Shown piece after piece: positions 35,772-43,827 of a stretch of DNA of 64,000 nt. A program made the position numbers and the translations under genes. Positions within the stretch are counted from its first letter, which is position 1, and the number at the start of each line of letters is the position of its first letter. The stretch comes from an uncultured Bacteroidales bacterium (lineage in GTDB: Bacteria; Bacteroidota; Bacteroidia; Bacteroidales; Bacteroidaceae): contig CADBXL010000004.1 in NCBI GenBank assembly GCA_902798615.1, positions 55,819-119,818 of the forward strand. The letters are read 5' to 3'. The notes beneath the pieces are model-generated. The model worked only from the letters and a program-made list of their open reading frames with translations. It did not search any database and was not told the DNA's origin.

Positions 35772-36692
35772 TTACTTAATCTTCCTAATATCAAACGGTG
35801 TCTTCTGATAAACGTAATAGTTTATCCAGTTCTGGAACAGGAGATTGGCATGAGCACGCCACGTAACCACAGGACCCTTCTTTGGGTTATTGTCCTTGTA
35901 GTAGTTCTTCGGCATCTCCACATCGTCGCGCTTGTCCTTGTCGCGCATATACTCATTATGAAGCGTCTCAGGATTATACTCCATGTGTCCCGTGATGTAG
36001 AACTCACGACCACGGCGAGCCATAGCCATACTGACACCCGACTCAGGCGACTCGGCAATAAGCGTCACGTCAGGCGATGCGATGATGTCCTCACGATACA
36101 CCTCGGTATGGCGTGAGTGAGGCATGGCGAAGGTATCGTCAAAGCCACGGAAGATAGGGTATCTCTCCTTACGCACGCAATGCTGACGGAAGATGCCGAA
36201 CATCTTCTTCGGAAGCAAGTGCTTCTGTATTCCGTAGTGATGATACAGACCTGCCTGAGCCGCCCAGCAGATATACATCGTCGATGTAACGTGCGTGCGA
36301 CTCCAGTCGAATATCTTCGTGATCTCATCCCAGTAGTTCACCTCCTCAAACTCCATGTTCTCCACAGGCGCACCCGTGATTATCATACCGTCGAATTTCT
36401 CGTCCTTCAGTTCGTCGAAATCGCGGTAGAACATCATCATGTGCTCTATCGGGGTGTTCTTTGAAGTGTGGCTCTTCAGTTTCATGAACGTGATGTCTAT
36501 CTGAAGAGGGGTGTTTGACAGCAGGCGTATCAGGTCAGTCTCTGTCGTCACCTTGATAGGCATGAGATTGAGAATGACGATGCGCAGCGGACGGATATCC
36601 TGTGAATGTCCTCTGGTCTCATCAATAACGAAGATATTCTCACCTTTGAGAATGTCTATTGCAGGAAGTTTATCGGGTAATCTTAATGGCAT
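35772..36692 (-). CDS. metA: Homoserine O-acyltransferase (MetA type, predicted acetyl-specific)
   Basis: This 306-residue enzyme catalyses the first committed step of methionine synthesis, acylating homoserine. The start at 36692 (MPLRLPDKLPAIDILKGENIF) fits the family; a longer frame to 36752 merely runs into a repeat arm. Motifs: RPLRIVILNLMPIK, catalytic Cys in MYICWAAQAGLYH near residue 142, and FYITGHMEYNPETL with the catalytic His/Glu. The acyl-donor loop reads ITGAPVE: Glu where E. coli MetA has Gly (position 111). In this family that switch is known to set preference for acetyl-CoA, so the product is probably O-acetylhomoserine despite the common succinyltransferase name. Family B repeats flank the gene on both sides. 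Confidence 0.93.
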   Translation of the reverse strand: MPLRLPDKLPAIDILKGENIFVIDETRGHSQDIRPLRIVILNLMPIKVTTETDLIRLLSNTPLQIDITFMKLKSHTSKNTPIEHMMMFYRDFDELKDEKFDGMIITGAPVENMEFEEVNYWDEITKIFDWSRTHVTSTMYICWAAQAGLYHHYGIQKHLLPKKMFGIFRQHCVRKERYPIFRGFDDTFAMPHSRHTEVYREDIIASPDVTLIAESPESGVSMAMARRGREFYITGHMEYNPETLHNEYMRDKDKRDDVEMPKNYYKDNNPKKGPVVTWRAHANLLFQNWINYYVYQKTPFDIRKIK

Positions 36693-36728
36693 AATAAAAA
36701 ACGAAACGAAACACCCACAAGCCCCACG

Positions 36729-36875
36729 GCCCCTCACCTGCCCTGCGGGCATCCTCTCCCCAAGGGGCGAGGAGGATGTTAGTATTTTTAATCATTGGCT
36801 CCTTCCATAGCGTTCAAGTGTAACTTTTCCCTCGCCCCTTGGGGAGAGGGTGTCACGTAGTGACGGGTGAGGGGC
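36729..36875. repeat. Family B inverted pair (147 bp) between the M13 gene and metA
   Basis: It has the same layout and length as 35620-35766, with spacer GAGGATGTTAGTATTTTTAA and so on, and tip GTCACGTAGTGAC in the right arm. It fills the gap between the metA start (36692) and the M13 stop (36895). Confidence 0.92.
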
Positions 36876-36894
36876 TATGGAGGGAGCCGTTTGT

Positions 36895-39040
36895 TTACCA
36901 CAGCTTCAACCTCTTCTCTGGCTCCAGATAGAGCTTGTCGCCCGGCTTGATGTTGAACGCATCATACCACGCCTTGATGTGAGGGAGAGCACCCTTCACG
37001 CGCCACTCACCCTGTGAGTGAACATCGTTGAGCAGACGGTTGCGAATCTCCTTCTCCGTGATGTTCTGTCCCCAGACACCAGCGTAGGCACAGAAGAAAC
37101 GCTGATCGGCAGTCAGACCGAGCTTCTCGCCTGAGTTCTCCTTTGCCACCTTCTCGTCAGCCTTCGCGTTCTGCTTCTCCGCATTCTTGAATGCCTGATA
37201 AGCCACCTCAAGACCGCCGTGGTCAGCAAGGTTCTCGCCCAAGGTCATCTTGCCGTTTGCCTTCAAGCCTGGAAGAACCTCGATTGTTGAGAAGAAGTCT
37301 GCGTAGAAGTCACCGAGCTTCTTGAAGTTCTCCACATCCTCCTTCGTCCACCAGTCCGACATATTGCCGTCCTTGTCGAAGTGCGAGCCCTGATCGTCAA
37401 AGCCGTGAGTCATCTCATGACCGATAACCACGCCGATGGCACCATAGTTGAAGGCATCGTCAGCCTCTGGGTCGAAGAATGGGTACTGCATTCACCGTCT
37501 GAGGTGTCATGTACCACTCGTCGCGGTCCACTGGCTTGCCCATTTTCTCGTCAAGATACTGCTTATGACGGAACTTTGAATATGCAAGAACATTGTCGTA
37601 GAGCGATTTGCCTGCATCAATTGTAAGACCGGAATAGTCCTTCCACTTGTCAGGATAGCCAATTTTTACATAGAAGGCATCCAGTTTCTCGCGTGCTACC
37701 TTCTTCGTTGCAGGTGTCATCCATTCCTGTGCGTCGATGCGCTCACCGAGAGCAATCTGGAGGTTCTTCACGAGCTGCATCATCCTCTCCTTGCTTGAAG
37801 CAGGGAAGTAACGCTCGCAGTAGATCTTGCCGAGAGGCTCACCGAGAATATTCTGCACGAGTGATGTTGCCTTACGCCAGCGTGGGTAGTCCTCCTTGCG
37901 ACCGCTCTTCACGTGTCCGAAGAAATCGAACGACTCCTCAGCCACGGCATCGCTGAGCAATGATGTCGTGCCCATGATGAAGTCCCACTCCAGCTTTGCG
38001 CGCAGGTCCTCTGCGTTCATGTTCCTGATAAGCTCATTCAGGCCTTCCATGAACTTTGGCTGACCGAGCACCAGCTTCTCCACGTATTTCTTGTCGATGC
38101 CGCTGGCAGCAAGAAGCTCGTCGAGAGGGTAGTAAGGGTACTTAGCCTTGAACTCATAGAATGACATCTTGTTATAGTTCTTCTCCACATCGCGAAGCTC
38201 CGTGCGTGAGAGTGAGAACTCGGCAATGCGTGTCTCAAGTTTCAGCACTCGCTCCATGCGCTGCTTTGCCTTCTCCTCCGTAAAGCCGAAGAGCTTGAAC
38301 ATATTAACCATGTGCTTGCGATAGGCATCCATGAGTGCAAGGTTTGCTGAATCCTTGTTCACGTAGTACTCACGCTGACCGAGCGACAGACCGCCCTGGT
38401 ATATCTGGAAGATGTTGTTCTTTGAGTCCTTCTCGTCAGCCCCGAAGCCGAAGCCGGCGAAGAAGTCACCGTCATACTGGCACTGGTCGTACACGAACTT
38501 CATCAGCTCGTCAATGTTCTTCGCATCCTCAAGCTGCTTGATGAAAGGCATCGCTGGAGCCACGCCTTCCTTGTTACGGCGCACGGAGTCCATAGCGAGG
38601 TTATAGAGGTCGCCAATCTTCTGTTCCAGACTCCCGTTCTCGCTCTTCTTCTGCGATAGTTCGGTGAGGATAGAGTTGATGCGCTTGCTGTTGTCCTCGC
38701 CCAGTTTGTCGAAGCTGCCATAGCGAGAGTAGGCAGCAGGCAGCGGGTTATTCTTCATCCAACCGCCGCAAGCGTACTGATAGAAGTCGTCACCCGGTTT
38801 CACGCTGAGGTCCATGTTCTCAGCCTTTATTCCGGCACCCAGCACCTTGTGCTGTGCCATTGTTGCCAAAGGCATAGATAGTAAAGCCATAGTAAAAACT
38901 GCACCCAAACAGCGGTTCAAACGGTGGCCCCTCACCTGCCCTGCGGGCATCCTCTCCCCAAGGGGCGAGGTTAGAGTTACCATTTTTCCGCTCTGGGAAT
39001 TACTTTTTGAAATATCTTTCTTTCTGAATATTCTAAGCAT
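36895..39040 (-). pseudogene. M13-family metallopeptidase (neprilysin/PepO-like), disrupted by a frameshifting deletion
   Basis: The gene is read in two frames. 37460-39040 encodes the signal peptide and N-terminal 500 residues, ending DEWYMTPQTVNAVPILRPRG. 36895-37491 encodes the C-terminal catalytic part, beginning at QYPFFDPEADDAFNYGAIG, with the zinc motif HEMTH and third ligand region GENLADHGG. Homologues have about 16 residues (YYNPTTNEICFPAGIL) between VNA and QYPFF. Here AATG joins CAGTACCC directly, so roughly 50 nt are missing and the frame shifts. The enzyme should be inactive because the zinc ligands lie after the break. The signal peptide also carries a family B arm translated as SPLGERMPAGQVRGH. 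Confidence 0.88.
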
Positions 39041-39156
39041 ATTGTTTTATATTTAGCTAAATTTGTCTTTTGTTATTGTCCATGCCCCTTACGGTTTCAT
39101 TACTAACTTCCCCCTCGCCCCTTGGGGAGAGGATGCCCGCAGGGCAGATGAGGGGC
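38927..39156. repeat. Family B inverted pair enclosing the start of the M13 gene
   Basis: Left arm 38927-38970 (in the signal-peptide codons) and right arm 39111-39156 (ending GGGCAGATGAGGGGC). The interval between them, about 140 nt, holds the M13 start codon and n-region. The right end lies 15 nt from the stop of the ABC-F gene. Confidence 0.85.
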
Positions 39157-39170
39157 TACTGTTGATGGCC

Positions 39171-41123
39171 TTATTCCAATTTCATACTCAGCTCCTCCCA
39201 AGTCTCCATTTCCTTGTCCAGAGCCTCCTGCGTCTCAGTATATTGATTCACGAGCTTCATGTCCGAGGCATTGGCAGGGTCTTCCAGTTGCTTGCCAAGT
39301 TCATCGAGCTTAGCCTCAAGCGTCGCAATCTTCTCCTCGCACGCCTTAATCTGCTTCTGAATCTTATTTATCTTCTTCTGCTGCTCCTTACGCTCAGCGT
39401 ATGAAAGGGCGTTGTCACGACCCTCTAAATCTCCCTTAAAGGGAGACTTCTTTGCGCTCTCCGGCTCTCCCCCTTTAAGGGGGAGCGGGGAGAGGGTCTG
39501 TGCCTCCTCAATCGTCTCCGCATTATGGAATCTCAGATACTCGTATATGCCGCCCAGATGCTCACGAACCTTACCGCCACCGAACTCATACACCTTATCC
39601 ACAAGGCCGTCGAGGAAGTCACGGTCGTGGCTCACTATGATAGCCGTACCGTCAAAGGCGCGGATAGCCTCCTTCAGCACATCCTTCGACTGCATGTCCA
39701 AGTGGTTCGTAGGCTCGTCGAGGATGAGGAAGTTAACAGGCTCAAGCAACAGGCGAATCATTGCCAGTCGTGAACGCTCACCGCCCGAAAGCACCTTGAC
39801 GTATTTGTCGCTTGCCTCACCGCCGAACATGAACGCACCGAGAATATCCTTTATCTTCAGTCGGATCTCACCCTTCGCCACGTTGTCAATGGTCTCGAAC
39901 ACCGTGAGGTTCTCGTCGAGCAACTGAGCCTGATTCTGCGCGAAGTAGCCAATCTGCGTGTTATGGCCCACCTTCAGCGTGCCTTGATAGTCAATCTCGC
40001 TCATGATGCACTTCACCAGCGTTGACTTACCCTCGCCGTTCTTGCCCACGAAAGCCACCTTCTCGCCACGCTTGATCATCATGTCCACGTTGGCAAACAC
40101 CTGATGCTCTCCGTAGCTCTTTGCCACCTGATCGCAGATAACAGGGTAGTCGCCTGAGCGAAGGCAAGGAGGGAACTTCAATCGGAGCGCAGATGTATCA
40201 ACCTCGTCAATCTCAATCGGCACAATCTTCTCCAGTTGTCTAATCCTCTGCTGCACCTGCACCGCCTTCGTAGCCTGATAGCGGAAACGCTCAATGAACG
40301 CCTTCGTGTCGGCAATCTCCTTCTGCTGGTTCTCGTAGGCACGAATCTGCTGCTCCCTGCGCTCTGCGCGCAGCTTCACATACTCGTCATACTTCACCTT
40401 GTAGTCAATCACCTTGCCGCATGAAATCTCAAGCGTGCGGTTGGTCACGTTATTGATGAAGGCGCGGTCGTGGCTCACCAATACTACGGCGCGCGAACTC
40501 TGCGACAGCTGCTGTTCCAGCCATTGTATTGACTCAATGTCGAGGTGGTTGGTAGGCTCGTCGAGCAGCAGCACGTCAGGCTTCTGAAGCAGAATCTTCG
40601 CAAGCTCGATGCGCATTCGCCAACCGCCCGAGAACTCATTGGTAGGACGGTCGAAGTCTGTTCTGAGGAAACCGAGACCCGTCAGCGTGCGCTCAATCTC
40701 AGCCTCATAGTTATCGCCGCCCATCATCATGTAGCGCTCATGCTCCTGAGTGAATTTCTCCACGAGTGCCATATACGCCTCCGACTCATAGTCGGTGCGC
40801 TCTGCCAACTGGCGGTTCAGTTCATCAATCTTCTCCTTTAGCTCTGTAATCTTCGCGAAAGCCTTTCTCGCTTCCTCACGCACGGTAGTGTCATCCTGGA
40901 GAATCATCACCTGTGGCAGATAGCCTATGGTGTAGTCGTTAGGCACGGCAACGGTGCCTGAAGTAGGCTGCTGCTTGCCGCACAATATCTTTAGCATAGT
41001 GGATTTTCCTGCACCGTTCTTACCCACGAGGGCAATACGGTCGCGGTCGTTTACCACGAAACTCGCGTCAAGGAACAATGGCTTCACGCCAAACTCCACT
41101 GTTAATCCTTCTACTGAAATCAA
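39171..41123 (-). CDS. ABC-F family ATPase (Uup/EttA-like) with a repeat insert in its C-terminal linker
   Basis: This 650-residue protein has two nucleotide-binding domains: Walker A GKNGAGKST near residue 38 with signature EFSGGWRMR and Walker B VLLLDEPTNHLD, then GKNGEGKST with VLSGGERSRL and FLILDEPTNHLD. The arm linker is charged, and the C-terminal coiled coil (KINKIQKQIKACEEKIATLEAKL) is as in Uup-type translation factors. The start appears to be TTG (41121-41123, LISVEGLTVEF); no ATG precedes it in frame. An 80-bp repeat pair (39419-39498) is read through as SPLPLKGGEPESAKKSPFKG between the second domain and the coiled coil. The protein probably acts on ribosomes. Confidence 0.93.
   Translation of the reverse strand: MISVEGLTVEFGVKPLFLDASFVVNDRDRIALVGKNGAGKSTMLKILCGKQQPTSGTVAVPNDYTIGYLPQVMILQDDTTVREEARKAFAKITELKEKIDELNRQLAERTDYESEAYMALVEKFTQEHERYMMMGGDNYEAEIERTLTGLGFLRTDFDRPTNEFSGGWRMRIELAKILLQKPDVLLLDEPTNHLDIESIQWLEQQLSQSSRAVVLVSHDRAFINNVTNRTLEISCGKVIDYKVKYDEYVKLRAERREQQIRAYENQQKEIADTKAFIERFRYQATKAVQVQQRIRQLEKIVPIEIDEVDTSALRLKFPPCLRSGDYPVICDQVAKSYGEHQVFANVDMMIKRGEKVAFVGKNGEGKSTLVKCIMSEIDYQGTLKVGHNTQIGYFAQNQAQLLDENLTVFETIDNVAKGEIRLKIKDILGAFMFGGEASDKYVKVLSGGERSRLAMIRLLLEPVNFLILDEPTNHLDMQSKDVLKEAIRAFDGTAIIVSHDRDFLDGLVDKVYEFGGGKVREHLGGIYEYLRFHNAETIEEAQTLSPLPLKGGEPESAKKSPFKGDLEGRDNALSYAERKEQQKKINKIQKQIKACEEKIATLEAKLDELGKQLEDPANASDMKLVNQYTETQEALDKEMETWEELSMKLE
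39419..39498. repeat. Family E inverted pair (80 bp) inside the ABC-F coding sequence
   Basis: Ends GACCCTCT and AGAGGGTC are inverse. Inside are two hairpins, CTCCCTTAAAGGGAG and CTCCCCCTTTAAGGGGGAG, separated by TTTGCGCTCTCCGG, which resembles the inner flank of family A. It is in frame with the host gene. Confidence 0.82.
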
Positions 41124-41157
41124 TGTCTTATTATTAATAATGTGTCAATATGAAATG

Positions 41158-41186
41158 CAAAGATAAGAAAAAATGCGGAAACAACG
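41158..41186 (-). promoter_or_regulatory. Probable promoter of the ABC-F gene
   Basis: On the minus strand TATCTTTG (41158-41165) matches TAnnTTTG; a -33 TTTG is not perfect. It lies 35 nt before the TTG start. The stretch 41187-41420 holds three TGTAAC boxes (41273-41297) but no gene. Confidence 0.45.
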
Positions 41187-41423
41187 AAATAAAAGCGTAA
41201 AAAAGCGATGAAAAAATGCGATTTGCTTAGAAATGTCAAGTTTCTATGGGGTTAGTGTGAGGTGAGGGTGGTGTAACATTTGTAACGGATGTAACATGAT
41301 TTTTACGCATACCCTATGTGTTACGATTTTGCTTTTTATGCTGCCAAGAATAATGAATTTGGAATGTTTTTGAAAGTTTTGAAAGAAAAATGTAAGTAAA
41401 AAGCGAAAAAAAATGCCAAAAAA

Positions 41424-41454
41424 TTTGTTTTTTCAAAATAAATGTGTACTTTTG
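41424..41454 (+). promoter_or_regulatory. Promoter of the trp operon
   Basis: TTTG at 41424-41427 and TACTTTTG at 41447-41454, spaced by 19 nt, are an exact Bacteroidetes promoter. The start of transcription is expected about 4-6 nt after the final G, that is at or next to the leader-peptide ATG at 41459. Confidence 0.8.
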
Positions 41455-41458
41455 CAGC

Positions 41459-41512
41459 ATGAAACAAAACGTACGTACATATTGGTGGTGGCGTAGCTCG
41501 AGATTTGAATAA
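41459..41512 (+). CDS. trpL: Trp operon leader peptide with three consecutive Trp codons
   Basis: The 17-codon frame MKQNVRTYWWWRSSRFE contains TGG TGG TGG at 41483-41491. It lies between a strong promoter and an attenuator hairpin that precedes trpD. Ribosome stalling at the Trp codons when charged tRNA-Trp is scarce would control folding of the RNA downstream. The ATG coincides with the predicted transcript start, so the peptide is probably translated from a leaderless or near-leaderless mRNA. Confidence 0.85.
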   Translation: MKQNVRTYWWWRSSRFE

Positions 41513-41601
41513 AGTCGTGAGTTGCTAAGACCGTATATGTACTTAACCAAGTATAAAGAGATATTCTAAGGGTCTGTCGCAAACGCGACAGACCCTTTTT
41601 T
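41475..41601 (+). terminator. Trp attenuator (anti-terminator and terminator)
   Basis: Terminator: GGGTCTGTCGC/GCGACAGACCC, an 11-bp perfect stem with an AAAC loop, then T6 (41570-41601). Competing pairings: GTACATAT (41475-41482), just before the Trp codons, is complementary to ATATGTAC (41535-41542); AGACC (41528-41532) can pair with GGTCT (41571-41575) and break the terminator. A ribosome stalled at the Trp codons would cover the first segment and free the second for anti-termination. This resembles the Bacteroid-trp RNA motif described for Bacteroidetes. Confidence 0.82.
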
Positions 41602-41611
41602 CAATATTAAG

Positions 41612-41651
41612 CGGCCTCTCCCCCCGCCCTCTCCCGTAGAGAGGGAGCCGG
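41612..41651. repeat. Family A arm between the attenuator and trpD
   Basis: CGGCCTCTCCCCCCGCCCTC then TCCCGTAGAGAGGGAGCCGG. It is a single arm without an inverted partner. It lies directly after the attenuator U-tract. Confidence 0.88.
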
Positions 41652-41727
41652 AGCGCGAAGGGGGGATGCTGAAAAAAATAGTAAACAGGTAATTCGTAAT
41701 TTGTAATTAGTAATTAAAACGATATAT

Positions 41728-42732
41728 ATGGTAATGAAGGAAATATTGGCGAGAGTGCTTGAGCATGAGTTGCTTTCGCGCGAGGAAATGAGACAGATAC
41801 TTCTGGCTATCACACGTCAGGAGATTAACGAGGCGCAGATCACGGCTCTGTTGGCTTGCTTGCAGATGCGTGGAATCTCGGTTGACGAGTTGCTCGGTTT
41901 CCGTGACGGAATACTTGAGACTGGCGTTCCTGCCCTTCTTGATGCCGACCGATATATTGACATCGTGGGTACTGGCGGTGATCAGAAGAATACGTTCAAC
42001 ATCTCAACCTGTGCCTGCTTCGTGGTGGCTGGTGCTGGATATAAGGTGGCAAAGCATGGTAACGTGGCTGCCACATCGGTGAGCGGTGCAAGTAATGTGA
42101 TTGAGGGTCACGGTGTTAAGTTCACTAACGATATTGACCAGCTCAACCGCTCAATCAACGAGACAGGCATCGTTTATCTCCATGCGCCATTGTTCGCCCG
42201 TGCGATGAAGTTCGTGGCACCGATACGTAAGGCAGTGGAGTTCCCTACGGTGTTCAATCTCCTTGGTCCTATCGTGAATCCGAGTCAGCCAAAGTGCCAG
42301 TTGCTCGGTGTGGCGAACCTTGACCAGATGCGTTTGTATAACAGCGTTTATCAGAAACTCGGTTCTGACTATGCCATAGAGAACTCAATTGACGGCTATG
42401 ACGAGATTTCGCTGACAGGCAATTTCAAGGTGACAGCCAATAACTATGAGAGGATATTCTCGCCACACGATGTGAAGATGCCGCTTGTGAAGCCAGCTGA
42501 GATCTATGGCGGTTCGACGAAGGAAGAGGCGATGAAGATATTCGATTCTGTTCTTGAGAACACGGCAACGGAGTCGCAGAAGAATGTGGTTATCGTGAAT
42601 GCCGCCTTCGCCATCCAGACGCTTGAGGCAGGTAATATGCCGATTGAGGAGTGCATTGCCAAGGCAAGGGAGAGCATAGAGAGCGGTAAGGCATTGGCAA
42701 CGCTGAAGAAGTTTGTGGAGGTGAATAGATAA
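41728..42732 (+). CDS. trpD: Anthranilate phosphoribosyltransferase
   Basis: This 334-residue enzyme transfers phosphoribosyl from PRPP to anthranilate. Motifs: IVGTGGDQKNTFNIST (the GTGGD PRPP loop) near residue 75, KHGNVAATSVSGASNVIE and FAPIRKAVEFPTVFNLLGP-like residues (FVAPIRKAVEFPTVFNLLGP). A second ATG two codons on (41734) is an equally good start. It is the first structural gene after trpL. It is not fused to trpG, unlike in E. coli. Confidence 0.97.
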   Translation: MVMKEILARVLEHELLSREEMRQILLAITRQEINEAQITALLACLQMRGISVDELLGFRDGILETGVPALLDADRYIDIVGTGGDQKNTFNISTCACFVVAGAGYKVAKHGNVAATSVSGASNVIEGHGVKFTNDIDQLNRSINETGIVYLHAPLFARAMKFVAPIRKAVEFPTVFNLLGPIVNPSQPKCQLLGVANLDQMRLYNSVYQKLGSDYAIENSIDGYDEISLTGNFKVTANNYERIFSPHDVKMPLVKPAEIYGGSTKEEAMKIFDSVLENTATESQKNVVIVNAAFAIQTLEAGNMPIEECIAKARESIESGKALATLKKFVEVNR

Positions 42733-42734
42733 AA

Positions 42735-42842
42735 AGTGTAAAGTAGAAAGTGTAAAGAGTAATGTAGAATGTGTAAAGAGTTTATTGATTGCCTCGGATG
42801 GAGAAAATACTATCTACATTATTCTCTACTCTTTAAACTTTG
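42735..42842. repeat. AT-rich imperfect inverted repeat between trpD and trpC
   Basis: AAAGTGTAAAGAGTAATGTAG (about 42757-42777) is an imperfect inverse of TCTACATTATTCTCTACTCT then TTAAACTTT (about 42813-42841). Similar text-like tracts of AAAGTGAAAAGTG occur at 50768-50870. Confidence 0.5.
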
Positions 42843-42852
42843 ATCTAAAGAA

Positions 42853-43674
42853 ATGTCAGACATTTTAGACGAGATAATCGCTAACAAGCGAGTAGAGGTA
42901 GAGCAGTTCAAGAAGGAATTGCCGTTCCGTGACCTTGCTGCAAAGGTGGAGAAGGTGATGGATGAGGGCGCGGAAGTGCCTTCGATGCGTGGTGCGTTGA
43001 TGGCATCAGATTCGGGCATCATCTCCGAGTTCAAGCGCAAGTCGCCTTCCAAGGGATGGATAAAGGAAGAGGGTAGGGCAGATGTCATTCCACTCTCATA
43101 TCAGCAGAACGGGGCTTCGGCTTTGAGTATTCTTACTGATACGAAATACTTTGGCGGTTGTGATGATTTCATAAGGATAGCGCGCCAGTCGGGTGTTACT
43201 ATACCTATTCTATATAAGAACTTCGTGATTGATGAGTATCAGCTGTGGCAGGCTCGCCTTTGCGGGGCATCAGCCGTGCTGCTCATTGCAGCCGACCTGA
43301 AGAAAGCGGAGTGCCGTAACCTTCTCAACAAGGCGCACGACCTTCAGCTTGAGGTGCTGCTTGAGATGCATAGCGAGGAGGAGCTGGAGTATGTGGAATT
43401 AGGACCTGATATGTGCGGAATAAACAACCGTAACCTCGGCACCTTTATCACAAAGGTGGAGAATTCCTTCCGCTTGGCAGAGCTTCTTCCTAAGGATGCG
43501 TGCAAGGTTAGCGAGAGCGGGATTTCCGAACCAAATACGGTTCGGGAGTTGTGTGAGGCTGGCTTCAGGGGCTTCCTAATCGGTGAGAACTTCATGAAGA
43601 CGGAAGATCCGGGGAAGGCGTTGAGGGAGTTTATAGGTCTAACCAACCTCGGCCCCTCACCCGTCACTGCGTGA
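42853..43674 (+). CDS. trpC: Indole-3-glycerol phosphate synthase
   Basis: This 273-residue TIM barrel closes the indole ring. Motifs: IISEFKRKSPSKGWI near residue 55, FGGCDDFI, YKNFVIDEYQL, CGINNRNLGTF and VSESGISEPNTV. The last residues, LGPSPVTA, and the stop are encoded by the left arm of the family B pair at 43652-43810, so the C-terminus is repeat-derived. It is a separate polypeptide from TrpF. Confidence 0.97.
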   Translation: MSDILDEIIANKRVEVEQFKKELPFRDLAAKVEKVMDEGAEVPSMRGALMASDSGIISEFKRKSPSKGWIKEEGRADVIPLSYQQNGASALSILTDTKYFGGCDDFIRIARQSGVTIPILYKNFVIDEYQLWQARLCGASAVLLIAADLKKAECRNLLNKAHDLQLEVLLEMHSEEELEYVELGPDMCGINNRNLGTFITKVENSFRLAELLPKDACKVSESGISEPNTVRELCEAGFRGFLIGENFMKTEDPGKALREFIGLTNLGPSPVTA

Positions 43675-43810
43675 CACCCTCTCCCCAAGGGGCGAGGAAA
43701 AAGTTAGTATTTATTGATAAAAAATAACATTGCAAATACCCTCATAGCGAATAAAGGTAATATTTTCCTCGCCCCTTGGGGAGAGGATGCCCGTAGGGCA
43801 GGTGAGGGGC
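43652..43810. repeat. Family B inverted pair (159 bp) between trpC and trpF
   Basis: GCCCCTCACCCGTCACTGCG then TGACACCCTCTCC (left) and CCTCGCCCCTTGGGGAGAGG then ATGCCCGTAGGGCAGGTG (right). The tips are GTCACTGCGTGAC and GCCCGTAGGGC. It supplies the trpC stop and ends 17 nt before the trpF ATG. Confidence 0.92.
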
Positions 43811-43827
43811 TGTGTGTCTTTTTCTTT

